The notes beneath the pieces are model-generated. The model was not told the origin of the DNA. It ran no database searches and was given only the letters and a program-made list of their open reading frames with translations. The translations under genes and the position numbers were made by a program. A stretch of DNA of 48,623 nucleotides from CAZJHD01 sp964545855. GTDB taxonomy: Bacteria > Planctomycetota > UBA1135 > JACQFD01. The DNA is taken from assembly GCA_964545855.1 (NCBI GenBank), contig CAZJHD010000031.1:1-48623 (forward strand), given 5' to 3'. Below are positions 16,186-25,217 of the stretch, piece after piece. Position 1 is the stretch's first letter; every line of letters starts with the position of its first letter.

Positions 16186-17879
16186 ACGGCCCCCGCGCTC
16201 TCGAGGCGACCGACCGCCGCCTCGCCTCGGCCCTCTTCGCGCTCGCCGCGGCGCTGCTGCTGCTGGTCGGCAACTGGGTCCCCGAGGACGTCGACACGGA
16301 GGTCGGCTTCCAGGCGACGCGCGCCCTCGCGACGCGCGGCGCGCTGCATCTCGCTCCCGACACGCCCTCCGCCGAGCGGATCCTCACGCACCTGCCCGAC
16401 GGCGAGAACGCCTACAACTGCAGGGGCGACGCGCAGGGCCGGCAGTTCCCCTACTGGGGGCTCGCCTACGTGGCCGCCGGCGTGCCGCTCTACTGGCTCG
16501 GCCACGGTCTCGACGTCGCGATGCCGTCCGTCGGCGAGGAGTTCGCGCGGCAGACGTTCACCTCCGTCGGCCTCGCGGGGTCGGACTACTTCGCGCGCGC
16601 GGCGGTGATGGCGCTCCAGGCGCTCTGCGGCGCGGGAACGATCCTCTGCATCTTCCTCGCGGCGCGCCGCCTCGGCGCTTCCGCGACGGCCTCGCTCGCC
16701 GCGGCGCTCGTCGCCGGATTCGCGACGAACCTCGGCGTGCAGGCGCGCAGCGGGCTCTCCGACGCCCAGGCGGCGTTCCTCGTGGCGCTCGCCATCGAGC
16801 GCGCCGTCGCGGTCGCCGCCACGGGGTCGCTGCGCGTCGCCGCCGTGGCCGGCATCGCCGCCGGCCTCGCCTTCACGACGAAGCTCCACACGGCCTTCGC
16901 CCTCGTGCCGCTGCCGTTCCTCCTCCTCACGGGCCTCGACCGCCGGCGCCGCGCGGCCGCCTTCGCCCTGCTCGTCGCCGGCGCGCTGCCTTTCGTCGTC
17001 CTCTTCCTCGCGGCGAACGCGATCCGGTGGGGGGATCCGCTCATCACCGGCTACGAGAAGTCGACGAGCCACTCCTGGTTCCGCATCCCCGTGCATCGGG
17101 GGCTCGCGGCGCTGCTCTTCGCGCCGGGGAAGGGAGTCGTCGTCCACGCGCTCCCGGTGGCGGCGCTCGGCGTCGTGGGGCTCCTCGCGCTCGCGCGCGC
17201 GCGCCGGGCCGGTCTCGCCGCGGCCCTCGCCGCGTCGGCGGTGGGCGCGCTCCTCCTGCCGGCCTCCACCATCGAGTGGCACGGCGCCTGGTCCTTCGGT
17301 CCGCGCTACGCGCTCCTCGCCTATCCGGCGCTCGCCGTGGCGTCGGCCTTCGCCATCGACGCGCTCGCCGGCCGGCTGCGTTGGGTGACGGCCGCCCTCG
17401 CGCTCGCGGGCCTCGCGACGGTGCTGCCGGGATTCCTCGGCTCTCCCTTCGCGGCGCTGGCCGTCTCCATGGAGGGCGCGCGCGTGCAGTGGCCCGATGC
17501 GGGGTTCCCCGCGGGGCATCCTCCCGAGGCGCGGGACGCCGACCGGTTCCTGAGCGTCTGCTTCGAGACCGGTCCGCTGAATCCCCTGCGGGTGCAGCAC
17601 GCGCTCGCGCGCGCGGCGCTCGCGGGCCGCGACGGCTTGCGGTACCGGGAGGATCTCGGGCTCGACCGCGACGGCGTCGCGCTCCCTCCGGAGCCGCCCG
17701 AGTACCGCGGCTCCGGGTCCATCGGCTGGTGGGGCGCGTGGAAGCGCTTGCGCCGTTCGGTGTTCTTCGTCGTGCCGGCTCTCCTCGCCGCCGTCGCGGC
17801 CGCCGCCGCGTGGCGCATGCGGGCGATCCTTGCCGCTCGCCCGCGTGGCGACGATCCTGGCGGGTCTCCCGCCCCCTGA
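16182..17879 (+). CDS. GT-C-fold glycosyltransferase-like membrane protein
   Basis: 565 aa with about 10-12 membrane helices. After the first helix comes an acidic loop with PEDVDTEVGFQATRALATRG, like the catalytic first loop of GT-C (ArnT/PMT, DUF2029-like) transferases, where acidic residues bind the lipid-linked donor. Later, the FATNLGVQARSGLSDAQAAF region and the phrase FGPRYALLAYPALAVASAF match the GxRYxLPxLPAL pattern of this class. The C-terminus ends in a final helix and a basic tail. It overlaps the upstream gene by ATGA. I infer transfer of a sugar or alkyl group to an envelope component at the outer face of the membrane. The exact family is uncertain. Confidence 0.75.
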   Translation: MNGPRALEATDRRLASALFALAAALLLLVGNWVPEDVDTEVGFQATRALATRGALHLAPDTPSAERILTHLPDGENAYNCRGDAQGRQFPYWGLAYVAAGVPLYWLGHGLDVAMPSVGEEFARQTFTSVGLAGSDYFARAAVMALQALCGAGTILCIFLAARRLGASATASLAAALVAGFATNLGVQARSGLSDAQAAFLVALAIERAVAVAATGSLRVAAVAGIAAGLAFTTKLHTAFALVPLPFLLLTGLDRRRRAAAFALLVAGALPFVVLFLAANAIRWGDPLITGYEKSTSHSWFRIPVHRGLAALLFAPGKGVVVHALPVAALGVVGLLALARARRAGLAAALAASAVGALLLPASTIEWHGAWSFGPRYALLAYPALAVASAFAIDALAGRLRWVTAALALAGLATVLPGFLGSPFAALAVSMEGARVQWPDAGFPAGHPPEARDADRFLSVCFETGPLNPLRVQHALARAALAGRDGLRYREDLGLDRDGVALPPEPPEYRGSGSIGWWGAWKRLRRSVFFVVPALLAAVAAAAAWRMRAILAARPRGDDPGGSPAP

Positions 17880-17890
17880 CCGCGAGCGCC

Positions 17891-19882
17891 ATGCCCCCGA
17901 TCCACGTCCGCTGCGAGTGCGGAAAGACCTTCGACGTCCCGGACTCCCGCGCGGGGCAGCGTTTCAAGTGCACCGGCTGTGGAGCGTCCCTGCGCGTGCC
18001 CGGAGCGGCGGGGGAGGCGGAGGCGGAGGCCAGGGCCGAGGCGAAGTCCGAGGCGAAGGAGCCGCCGGCGGCGCCCACACCGGCGAAGCCCGCTCGCGCC
18101 GGAGCTGCGGCGCGCTCGGAGCCGCGGGCCGGGCGGGCGTCCGCGCGCGGCGCCGCGAAGCCGTCCTCCGGCTCGAGGATGCCCCTCGTCCTCGGAGGCG
18201 TCGCCCTCGTGGCGGCGCTCGGCGTCGGTGGCTTCTTCGCCTTCAAGAAGGGCGACGATCCGAGTCCGGCGCCGAACGGCGGCCCCGCGCCCGTCGTCGT
18301 CGCCGAGCCGCCGAAGCCGGAGCCCGCGAAGGATCCGGTGGCGGAGAAGCGCGCGGAGTTCGAGAAGCGTCTCGCCGCCGCCGAGAAGGCGGCCGACGTG
18401 CCGGCGGCGCTGCGGTCCGTCGCGGCGTTCTGCCGCGAGGAGCCGAAGCTCGAGGAGCAGGCGCTCGCCGTCTGGCAGAAGCTCCTCCTGGCGGCGCCCG
18501 AGGACGTGGAGGCGCGGGAGGCGCTCGGATTCCGCCGCTACGAGGGCGATCAGGAGGAGCACCGCGGACAGTGGGTCGCGAAGGCGCGCTTCGACGAGCT
18601 CGTCGCGGCGGACGCGGCGGCGAAGGCCGAGCGCGAGAAGTGGGAGAAGGACCCGTTCCTGAAGGCCGCGCGCGGACGCATCCGCGAGATGGAGGCGATG
18701 ATCGCGAGCACGAACGCCGCCGCGAAGGATCTCGCGAGCGCGCTCCCGCCCGACACGAAGGAGAAGGAGGTTCCCGATCCCGACGAGACGCTGCCCGCGG
18801 ACGCGGAGCCTGCGACGTTCCGCTTCTTCGTCGACGTGCCCGACGTGCCGCGTCCCTACGTCCTCGCCGTGCAGGACGTCGGCGTGCCGCGTCCCGAGAG
18901 CTGGGCTGCGGCCGTGGGTCCGATCCTGCGCGCGATCCACGACAGCTTCTATGGGCGCTACGGCCACTACGTGAAGCTCCGCTCGCTCGTGGAGACGCCC
19001 GTGCCCGTCTGGCTCTTCTCCTCGAAGGGGCAGTACGACCGGTGGCGCCGCAGCGGCAACGGCGGCCCGCCGTCGTCGCACGTGCGCGCCTTCTACACGG
19101 GCACCATGCAGAAGAATGCCTCGGGCTTCCTCTACCTCTGGCTGCGCGACCCGCGCGAGGAGAAGACGTTCACCGAGGATCCCATCGAGGAGCTGAAGGG
19201 CGTCATCTGGCACGAGGCCACGCACCAGCTCATGGACTTCAACTCGCCGGGCCGCGGCTTCAGCGACAGCAACTCGCCCTGGATGCAGGAGGGATTCGCC
19301 GAGTACGTCGGCGGCTACTCGACGCGCTGGGACAAGGACAAGAAGGGCTGGCAGTACTTCTTCGGGATCCCGCAGATCGAGCGGCGGAACGCCGTGATGG
19401 GCTTCGGCCTCCAGGCCTGGACGGGCTCCGAGGAAGCGAAGCTCGAGATGAACCCGACGATCCGCGAGATCGCGACGCTCACCTACCCCGAGTTCTGGCT
19501 CGCGCGCGCCCAGACGGAGACGAAGCAGCCCGGCCCCGAGGCGGAGCGCGCCGGGCGGATCGTGAGCGGCGCCTACGCCATCGGCTGGGTGCTCTGCCAC
19601 TTCCTCCAGCACGGCGAGGACGGAAAGTACCGCGACGGCTTCCACCGCTGGCTCCAGAGCGAGCTGGAGCGCCATCCCGCGGGCGGCCCCGGCGACGTCT
19701 TCGAGGAGATCTTCGGCCTCGGCACCGAGGAGGCGTGGAACCAGTTCGAGTTCGAGGTGCAGGCCTACGTCGCCGAGCGCCTCGGCTCCGACGCCCGCAA
19801 GGTCCACCGCAAGGACGACTCCGTCTTCGAGAAGTACCGGAAGGACTTCGAGGAGGCCGTGGCGAAGGGCAAGGGGAACTGA
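17891..19882 (+). CDS. Zinc-ribbon, single-TM, HEATH metalloprotease-like protein (DUF1570-like)
   Basis: 663 aa with an unusual layered architecture. An N-terminal zinc ribbon (Cys8, Cys10, Cys27, Cys30; MJ0042-type) is followed by an Ala/Glu/Pro-rich linker, one membrane helix (97-118), a coiled Glu/Lys-rich segment (about 150-270) and a C-terminal peptidase-like domain. That domain has HEATH at 441-445 with a downstream MQEGFAEY (Glu467, Glu471), the gluzincin pattern HExxH...E. This matches the DUF1570-type proteins abundant in Planctomycetes. I infer a zinc ribbon in the cytoplasm and a peptidase domain outside it, though no substrate is known. The ATG at 17891 lies 11 bp after the preceding stop, so it may belong to the same operon. 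The stop is 32 bp from a convergent gene. Confidence 0.85.
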   Translation: MPPIHVRCECGKTFDVPDSRAGQRFKCTGCGASLRVPGAAGEAEAEARAEAKSEAKEPPAAPTPAKPARAGAAARSEPRAGRASARGAAKPSSGSRMPLVLGGVALVAALGVGGFFAFKKGDDPSPAPNGGPAPVVVAEPPKPEPAKDPVAEKRAEFEKRLAAAEKAADVPAALRSVAAFCREEPKLEEQALAVWQKLLLAAPEDVEAREALGFRRYEGDQEEHRGQWVAKARFDELVAADAAAKAEREKWEKDPFLKAARGRIREMEAMIASTNAAAKDLASALPPDTKEKEVPDPDETLPADAEPATFRFFVDVPDVPRPYVLAVQDVGVPRPESWAAAVGPILRAIHDSFYGRYGHYVKLRSLVETPVPVWLFSSKGQYDRWRRSGNGGPPSSHVRAFYTGTMQKNASGFLYLWLRDPREEKTFTEDPIEELKGVIWHEATHQLMDFNSPGRGFSDSNSPWMQEGFAEYVGGYSTRWDKDKKGWQYFFGIPQIERRNAVMGFGLQAWTGSEEAKLEMNPTIREIATLTYPEFWLARAQTETKQPGPEAERAGRIVSGAYAIGWVLCHFLQHGEDGKYRDGFHRWLQSELERHPAGGPGDVFEEIFGLGTEEAWNQFEFEVQAYVAERLGSDARKVHRKDDSVFEKYRKDFEEAVAKGKGN

Positions 19883-19914
19883 GGAATCTCCGGCGCAGGC
19901 GCGCGAGTCGTCGC

Positions 19915-21324
19915 TCAGGGCGCGACGCGCCGCACGGCTCCCAGCGATCCCCACGCGGGATCCTCGGCGCCGAGCGCGTCGCCGGAACCGACCACCAGCA
20001 CGATCGCCTTCGCGGGATCGAGGAGGCTCCGCGCGACGCGGATGCACTCCTCCGCCGTGAGCTTCGTCCATCGGTCGGCGAAGCGGGCGCACTCCTCGGG
20101 ATCGGCGCGCGCGATCTCGTCCTGTGCGAAGCGGCGTCCGAGGGAGGACGCGTCGGCGGCGACGATCGACTCCCGCGCGACGAGCGTCTGGCGCAGGGCG
20201 GCCAGCGTCTCGAGGGGGAGCGGCTCCTCGCCGAGCCGGCGGATCTCCGCCAGCAGGGCCGCGGCGGTCTCGCGCGCGTCGCGCGCGAAGCAGGGGGCGC
20301 TGACGGCGAGCGACCCGCGCAGGAGGTCTCCGTCGTCGACGCGCGACGCCGGCTCCCAGGAGAGATCCCGCTCGAGGCGGAGCGCGCGCTCGGCGCGCGA
20401 CGGCAGGAGCGTGCTCCCGATGCACTCCATGAGCGCCATGAGGACGGGCAGGTCGGGATGGTCGCGGCGGACGCCCGCGAATCCCACGCGCACGCGCGCC
20501 GACGGCAGCGGACGGCCCGCGTCGGCGAGGTAGACGCCGGGCTCCGACGGCGCGCCCGCCTCGGGAGGAGCGGGGATCGGCGCGTCGACGTTGGGCCAGC
20601 CGGCGAGGGCCTCCTCGAGCCACTGCGACGCGGCCGCCTCGTCGAAGGGGCCGGAGACCGAGACGATGAGGTTGCGCGGGAAGACGAGCTGCCTCGGGAT
20701 CGACGCCAGATCGTCCGCCGTGATCGCGTCGAGGGACGCGGGCGACGGCAGCCGCGTCGAGAAGTGCTCTCCGCGGACGAGACGGGCCCAGAGGCGCTCC
20801 TCGATCTCGGAGAGACGGTCGTTCCGCGCCGCGAGGCGCCGCAGGACGTGGGTGCGCGCGCGAGCGACGGCGCCCGCGTCGAAGCCGGGGCTGCGGAGGC
20901 AGTCGACGGCGATCGCGAAGGCGGTGCCCGCGGCGTCGGGCGGCGCCGTGAGCCGGGCGCGGCCGGTCGTCTCGCCGATCTCGATCCGCAGGGCCGCGCC
21001 GAGCCGGGCGAGCTCCGCCTCGATCTGCGCGGGAGGACGGGTCGCGGTGCCCCCGGTGCGCATGCACGCGCCCGCGATCTCGGCGAGCCCCTCCTTGCCG
21101 GGCGGATCGAGGTAGGCACCGGCTCGGAAGAGCACCTCGATCTCGACGGCGCCTCCGCGCGCCTCCGGCAGCAGGTACGCGACGGCGCCCGAGGAGAGAA
21201 CGCGGCGCGCCTCGCGCCGATCGACCTTGCGGGCCGCGAGCGGACGCTCGACGAGGACCTCCGGTCTCGGCGGAGGCCCGTCGCCGATCGCGAGCATCGA
21301 GAGCCACAGGACGAGGAGACTCAC
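19915..21324 (-). CDS. M16-family (insulinase-like) protein lacking the zinc motif, second of pair
   Basis: 469-aa protein with a short signal peptide (MSLLVLWLSMLAIGD) and an M16/mitochondrial-processing-peptidase-like fold: VEIEVLFRAGAYLDPPGKEGLAEIAG at the start, LIVSVSGPFDEAAASQWLEEALAGWP in the middle, and ARVRVGFAGVRRDHPDLPVLMALMECIGS opening the second half. At the site of HxxEH it has AEIAGACMRTGG, with none of the zinc ligands. It begins at a GTG overlapping the stop of the other M16 gene by four bases, so the two are made as a pair, most likely a periplasmic heterodimer. In known pairs one partner keeps the active site; here neither does. Confidence 0.85.
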   Translation of the reverse strand: MSLLVLWLSMLAIGDGPPPRPEVLVERPLAARKVDRREARRVLSSGAVAYLLPEARGGAVEIEVLFRAGAYLDPPGKEGLAEIAGACMRTGGTATRPPAQIEAELARLGAALRIEIGETTGRARLTAPPDAAGTAFAIAVDCLRSPGFDAGAVARARTHVLRRLAARNDRLSEIEERLWARLVRGEHFSTRLPSPASLDAITADDLASIPRQLVFPRNLIVSVSGPFDEAAASQWLEEALAGWPNVDAPIPAPPEAGAPSEPGVYLADAGRPLPSARVRVGFAGVRRDHPDLPVLMALMECIGSTLLPSRAERALRLERDLSWEPASRVDDGDLLRGSLAVSAPCFARDARETAAALLAEIRRLGEEPLPLETLAALRQTLVARESIVAADASSLGRRFAQDEIARADPEECARFADRWTKLTAEECIRVARSLLDPAKAIVLVVGSGDALGAEDPAWGSLGAVRRVAP

Positions 21325-23327
21325 GGCGTCTCCTTCGGCGGCGCCGGATCGGGAGCCGGGGCGGGAGCAGGGGCGGGCGTGGGATCGGGCGTGGGCGTGG
21401 GCGGCGGAACGGGATCGGGTGTCGGCTGCGGCGCCGGCGGCGGACTCGGCGCCGGCGCGGGCTCGGCGCCGACCGGCTTCTGCTCGGCTGGCTCCCGCAC
21501 GGCTGGCTCCGACTCGACCGGCTCCAGCACGACCGGCTCGGCGGGACGCGACGCGGGAGGAGTTCCCTCGGACGGCGCGGCCTCGACCTTCGCTTCGGGA
21601 GGCGCGGGCGGCGCCGGCGCCGCTTCCACCGGCGGCGCCGTCTCCGCGATCGACGCGGCCGCGGGCTGCGCGCCGGCGTCCGTCGCCCGAGCCGCCTCGG
21701 CGACGGCGGGCGCGACGTCGGCCGGAGCCTTCGCCTCGGGCGCGGGAGCCGGCGGAGGGATCGGCGCGGGATCCGGGTAGGGCGCCGCCTCGGAGCGGCG
21801 GAGCCAGAGGGTCGAGCGAAGCCCGGGCGCCAGGTACGCCGCGGCGACGCGCCGGAGGTCCTCCGGCGTCACGGCCTCGATGCGCAGCAGCAGGGCCGCG
21901 GGGTCGGGATGGGCCGACCCGATCTCCGAGCGCGCGATCGACGTGGCGAGCGACGAGAGACACGACTCGCGCGCCAGGGCGCGCGCCGACGCCCGGTGGC
22001 GAGCACGGTCGAGGGCGGCGGCGTCCGCCGCGCCCGCGCGGACCGGCTCCAGCGCGGCGACGATCGCATCCTCGAGACGGGCCAGCTCCGCGAGGTCCTG
22101 CGGCTCCGCCTCCAGCGTGATCGTCCCGCCGAGGCGCAGCCACTCCGCCCGCGCCGACGCCGAGACGCCGAGGGGCGCGCTCGCCGTCACCAGCGCGCGC
22201 TCGAGCAGCCCGCCGGGTCCGTCGAGCATCTCGACGAGGACCGCGAGCGCCGCCTGATCGCGGTGTCCCGCCGGAGGCGCCGTCCAGGCGACCGACACGG
22301 ACGACGGCGCGCGCGCGGCGCCCTCCATGCGGCGCGCGCCCTCGGCCCGGGGAGCCGCCGGCAGCGGCGCGTCGGGGGCGGGGCGGCCGGGGATGCGCCC
22401 GAGGTAGAGGCGGGCCAGCTCGAAGACGGTCTCCGGATCGACGTCGCCGGCGATGGCGACGACGACGTTCGCGGGCGCGAGGCGCGCCGCGCGCTCCACC
22501 TCGAGCTGCGTGCGGCTCGCGCCCTCCAGCGACACGGCGCCGGGGGCGAAGGCGCCGTAGGGGTGTCCCGCCCAGAGCATCGAGCGGAAGCCCTCCCGGA
22601 GCGGGAGCGAGGGCTCCTCCGCGAGCGACCCGACGCGCGCGGCGCGCAGGCGGTCGCGGCAGGCGGCGACGTTGCGCAGCACCGCGCTCTCCAGCCGATC
22701 GGCCTCGATCCAGAAGAAGAGCTCCAGCCGTTCGGCGGGGACCGTCGCGCCGAAGAACGTGCCGTCGGGTTCCACCCAGCGCGCGATCTCCGTCGCGCCG
22801 GCGCGGGCGTAGAGCGCGCGCTGCTCCTCCGGGAGGAGCTCGCGGCGGTGGAGATCGGCCACGGCGGCGAGCCCGTCGCGCAGGCGCGCGAGCGACGAGG
22901 GGCGCTGCAGCGGATCGTCGGGGTTCGGCCCCTCGCCGCGCCGGAAGCGGTCGAGCGCCTCGGCGCGCACGAGGCGCAGAGCGTCCTCGACGTCCTCGAC
23001 GCGGCGGCGGATCGTGCGCTCCTTCTCCGCGTCGCGCACGCCGAGGCGCGTGGTGCCCTGATCGAGGAGCTCGGCGAGGAGCTCCGAGAGGCCGGGCTGA
23101 TCGGGCGGATCGTCGGCGGACCCCGAGCGCAGGACGAGCCTGCAGGAGACGACGGGCGCGCCCCGGCGCGGCGCCACGAGGACGCGGACGCCGTTCTCGA
23201 GGGTCCGCGCCTCGACGCCCGTCGGCGGCGCCAATCGGTGAGCCGGGACGGGAGCGTCCTGGCCCGGCGTCGCCGCGAGGAGCGCGAGGGCGCACCCGAG
23301 CCACGAGGGAATCGAAGCGGCGTGCAC
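21321..23327 (-). CDS. M16-family protein lacking the zinc motif, with Pro-rich tail
   Basis: 668 aa from a GTG at 23327 with a signal peptide (core LGCALALLAATPG). The M16 fold runs from about 40 to 500: RTLENGVRVLVAPRRGAPVV, LVLRSGSADDPPDQPGLSELL, then RLAPANVVVAIAGDVDPETVFELARLYLG, the hallmark phrase before the second domain. The zinc motif HFLEH is replaced by ELLAE, so both His residues and the Glu are lost. The last 150 residues are a Pro/Ala/Glu-rich low-complexity tail with PxP and EP repeats, perhaps a cell-wall or membrane-spanning spacer. The gene diverges from a secreted hypothetical gene across 143 bp and overlaps the second M16 gene (GTGA). It is probably a non-proteolytic binding protein or a subunit needing another partner. 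Confidence 0.85.
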   Translation of the reverse strand: MHAASIPSWLGCALALLAATPGQDAPVPAHRLAPPTGVEARTLENGVRVLVAPRRGAPVVSCRLVLRSGSADDPPDQPGLSELLAELLDQGTTRLGVRDAEKERTIRRRVEDVEDALRLVRAEALDRFRRGEGPNPDDPLQRPSSLARLRDGLAAVADLHRRELLPEEQRALYARAGATEIARWVEPDGTFFGATVPAERLELFFWIEADRLESAVLRNVAACRDRLRAARVGSLAEEPSLPLREGFRSMLWAGHPYGAFAPGAVSLEGASRTQLEVERAARLAPANVVVAIAGDVDPETVFELARLYLGRIPGRPAPDAPLPAAPRAEGARRMEGAARAPSSVSVAWTAPPAGHRDQAALAVLVEMLDGPGGLLERALVTASAPLGVSASARAEWLRLGGTITLEAEPQDLAELARLEDAIVAALEPVRAGAADAAALDRARHRASARALARESCLSSLATSIARSEIGSAHPDPAALLLRIEAVTPEDLRRVAAAYLAPGLRSTLWLRRSEAAPYPDPAPIPPPAPAPEAKAPADVAPAVAEAARATDAGAQPAAASIAETAPPVEAAPAPPAPPEAKVEAAPSEGTPPASRPAEPVVLEPVESEPAVREPAEQKPVGAEPAPAPSPPPAPQPTPDPVPPPTPTPDPTPAPAPAPAPDPAPPKETP

Positions 23328-23470
23328 GATCGGCCGCCGTTCTACGGGCCGCGCGTGCGCGCCGCAACGCCGCCCGCTTCAGTCGGAGACCCCGGCGGTC
23401 CGAAGAGAGCCTCCGAGCACGTCGGCGCCGATGCTCCCCCCGGCGCCCGTCCTCGATCGGCAGATCCGGG

Positions 23471-24820
23471 ATGTTCCCCCTCTCGATCCCGCTCGCACTC
23501 CTCCTTCTCTCCCCCCAGACGCCCGGCGACGGCGGCGGACCGCCCGTCGACCGCGTCGTGCTCCGCTCCGGCGGAGTGGTGGAGGGCCTCGTCGTCTCCG
23601 AGGAAGGAGGCAAGGTCGTCGTCGAGCTGGCCCCCGGCGCGCGCATCGAGCTCACGTCGGCCGACGTGGAGTCGGTCACGCGCGCGCCACGGCCCGAGGG
23701 AGCGGATCTCCGCGCCCCCGCGGCGGTCGGGAAGCAGGGCGACACCTGGGCGATGGTTCACGACGCGAGCGGGGAGTTCCTCGGCACGCGCCACCTGCTC
23801 CTGGGGCCCGACCCGCGCGATCCGGGCCACCTCCGCATCGAGGAGACGCTCCTCCTCCAGGGCGCCGAGGGCGACGCCGTGCGGATCCACCGCATCGAGA
23901 TCGCCGACCTGGGGCTCCGCCCCATCGAGTGCCAGTACCGCGAGGTCTGGTCCGACGGCTCCATCACCGTGCGCGCCGTCGTCGAGCCCGAGGGGCTCGC
24001 CGTGGAGACGATCGACGACCGCGGCCGGCGCCACGAGGTCGTGCCCTTCGCCGTGGGGACGACGTTCCCGCTGCTCCTCGCGGAGCGCGCGCGCCGCTCT
24101 CCGCCCGGCCCGGGCTCGGAGATCGCCTGCGAGGTCTTCGACCCCTTCGCGCGGACGCTCGTCCGGCGCGTGATCCGGGGCGAGGGATCGCAGCGCATCG
24201 CGATCGGCACCGGGAGCGCGACGCCGCACCGAGTCTTCGTCACCGTGGCGCGCTCGATCGCGAGCACGACCTGGATCACGGACGGCGGAGAGATCGCCCG
24301 CGCCGAGCTGAACGGCGCCGATCTCGTCGCGACGCGATGCACCGCCGCCGAAGCGGAGCTCGCCGGGGGCCTCGCCTCGGGGGCGGCCTTCGCGCGCGAC
24401 GCCTCGGGCCGCGTCCGGATCGCCGTGCCCGGCTCCCACTGGCGCGTCGGGCGCACGGCCGCCGAGGCCGTCTCCATGGAGCGCACCGACGGGTCCGCGG
24501 AGATCGTCGGATTCCCGCTCGCCGCCGAGAAGGAGGCGACCGTGGCCGCCTGCGCGCTGCTGCTGGAACGACGGCTCCGATCCACGCTGTCGTCCTTCGA
24601 GCGCGACGGTGCGTTCCAGGATCGCGCCGTCGGCTCCCTGCCGGCGACGCGCCTGCGCTTCCAGTGCTTCGCCGACGGGCGCGTCCGCGCGGGCCTCGCC
24701 GTCGCCGTGCGCGGGTCCGAGGGGAGCTGGGGCTTCGTCGCCACGTTCGAGCCGGGCGACCGCGACCGCGCCGAGCGAGAGCTGGAGCGGGTCCTCCAGC
24801 GCGCCGACCTCCGATTCTGA
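23471..24820 (+). CDS. Secreted hypothetical protein with SH3-like N-terminal motif
   Basis: 449 aa with a short signal peptide (PLALLLLSPQTPG). Residues 26-70 read DRVVLRSGGVVEGLVVSEE and IELTSADVESVTRAP, the small beta-barrel pattern (D-x-V-x-L-x-x-G-x-x-x-x-G) found repeatedly in secreted Planctomycete proteins. The rest is mixed alpha/beta without a recognised domain; the C-terminal third (FPLAAEKEATVAACALLLERRLRS broken by loops) could be a lipid- or ligand-binding fold. No catalytic motif was seen. It shares a 143-bp divergent control region with the M16 pair and is probably extracytoplasmic. Function unknown. Confidence 0.8.
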   Translation: MFPLSIPLALLLLSPQTPGDGGGPPVDRVVLRSGGVVEGLVVSEEGGKVVVELAPGARIELTSADVESVTRAPRPEGADLRAPAAVGKQGDTWAMVHDASGEFLGTRHLLLGPDPRDPGHLRIEETLLLQGAEGDAVRIHRIEIADLGLRPIECQYREVWSDGSITVRAVVEPEGLAVETIDDRGRRHEVVPFAVGTTFPLLLAERARRSPPGPGSEIACEVFDPFARTLVRRVIRGEGSQRIAIGTGSATPHRVFVTVARSIASTTWITDGGEIARAELNGADLVATRCTAAEAELAGGLASGAAFARDASGRVRIAVPGSHWRVGRTAAEAVSMERTDGSAEIVGFPLAAEKEATVAACALLLERRLRSTLSSFERDGAFQDRAVGSLPATRLRFQCFADGRVRAGLAVAVRGSEGSWGFVATFEPGDRDRAERELERVLQRADLRF

Positions 24821-24945
24821 GGAGGCGTCTCCCGCTCCCGCCTCGGCCCCGCGAGGGCCGCCCGAGGATCGAACGCGGGGAGCGAGTAGAGTCCGCGGCG
24901 CACCCCCCTGTTCCCGCTCCGTCGGGGACCCCAGGGGAGAACGCC

Positions 24946-25191
24946 ATGGGACCGCGGATCCGCAAGACCCGAGACGAGATGATCGCGTCGCTCCGCGCAG
25001 CGGTCGCGCGGGCCGCGAAACGCCCGCGGAGCGGGGACGCGTCCGCCGATTCCGCCCTGGGGCTCGTGGACGATCTCCGGCGCCTGCTGCAGGAGGCCGA
25101 GGGGCGGTTCCGCGAAGCGCACCGCGGCGATCTCGCGGCCGCCGCCGGCGCGACGCGGGCCGAGCTGGAACGGCTCTCCGGCGAGCGCTGA
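24946..25191 (+). CDS. Small helical hypothetical protein
   Basis: 81 aa, highly charged and Ala/Arg-rich, predicted mostly alpha-helical. One helix (DEMIASLRAAVARAAKR) and a second with a coiled-coil-like register (LVDDLRRLLQEAEGRFREAHRGD) are visible. A Shine-Dalgarno-like AGGGGAG lies 7 bp before the ATG, supporting the start. No family is recognised. It is separated by 125 bp from the gene upstream and converges with the subtilisin gene, 26 bp away. Confidence 0.6.
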   Translation: MGPRIRKTRDEMIASLRAAVARAAKRPRSGDASADSALGLVDDLRRLLQEAEGRFREAHRGDLAAAAGATRAELERLSGER

Positions 25192-25217
25192 GCGACGACA
25201 CGCTCGCGGCGGACCCG

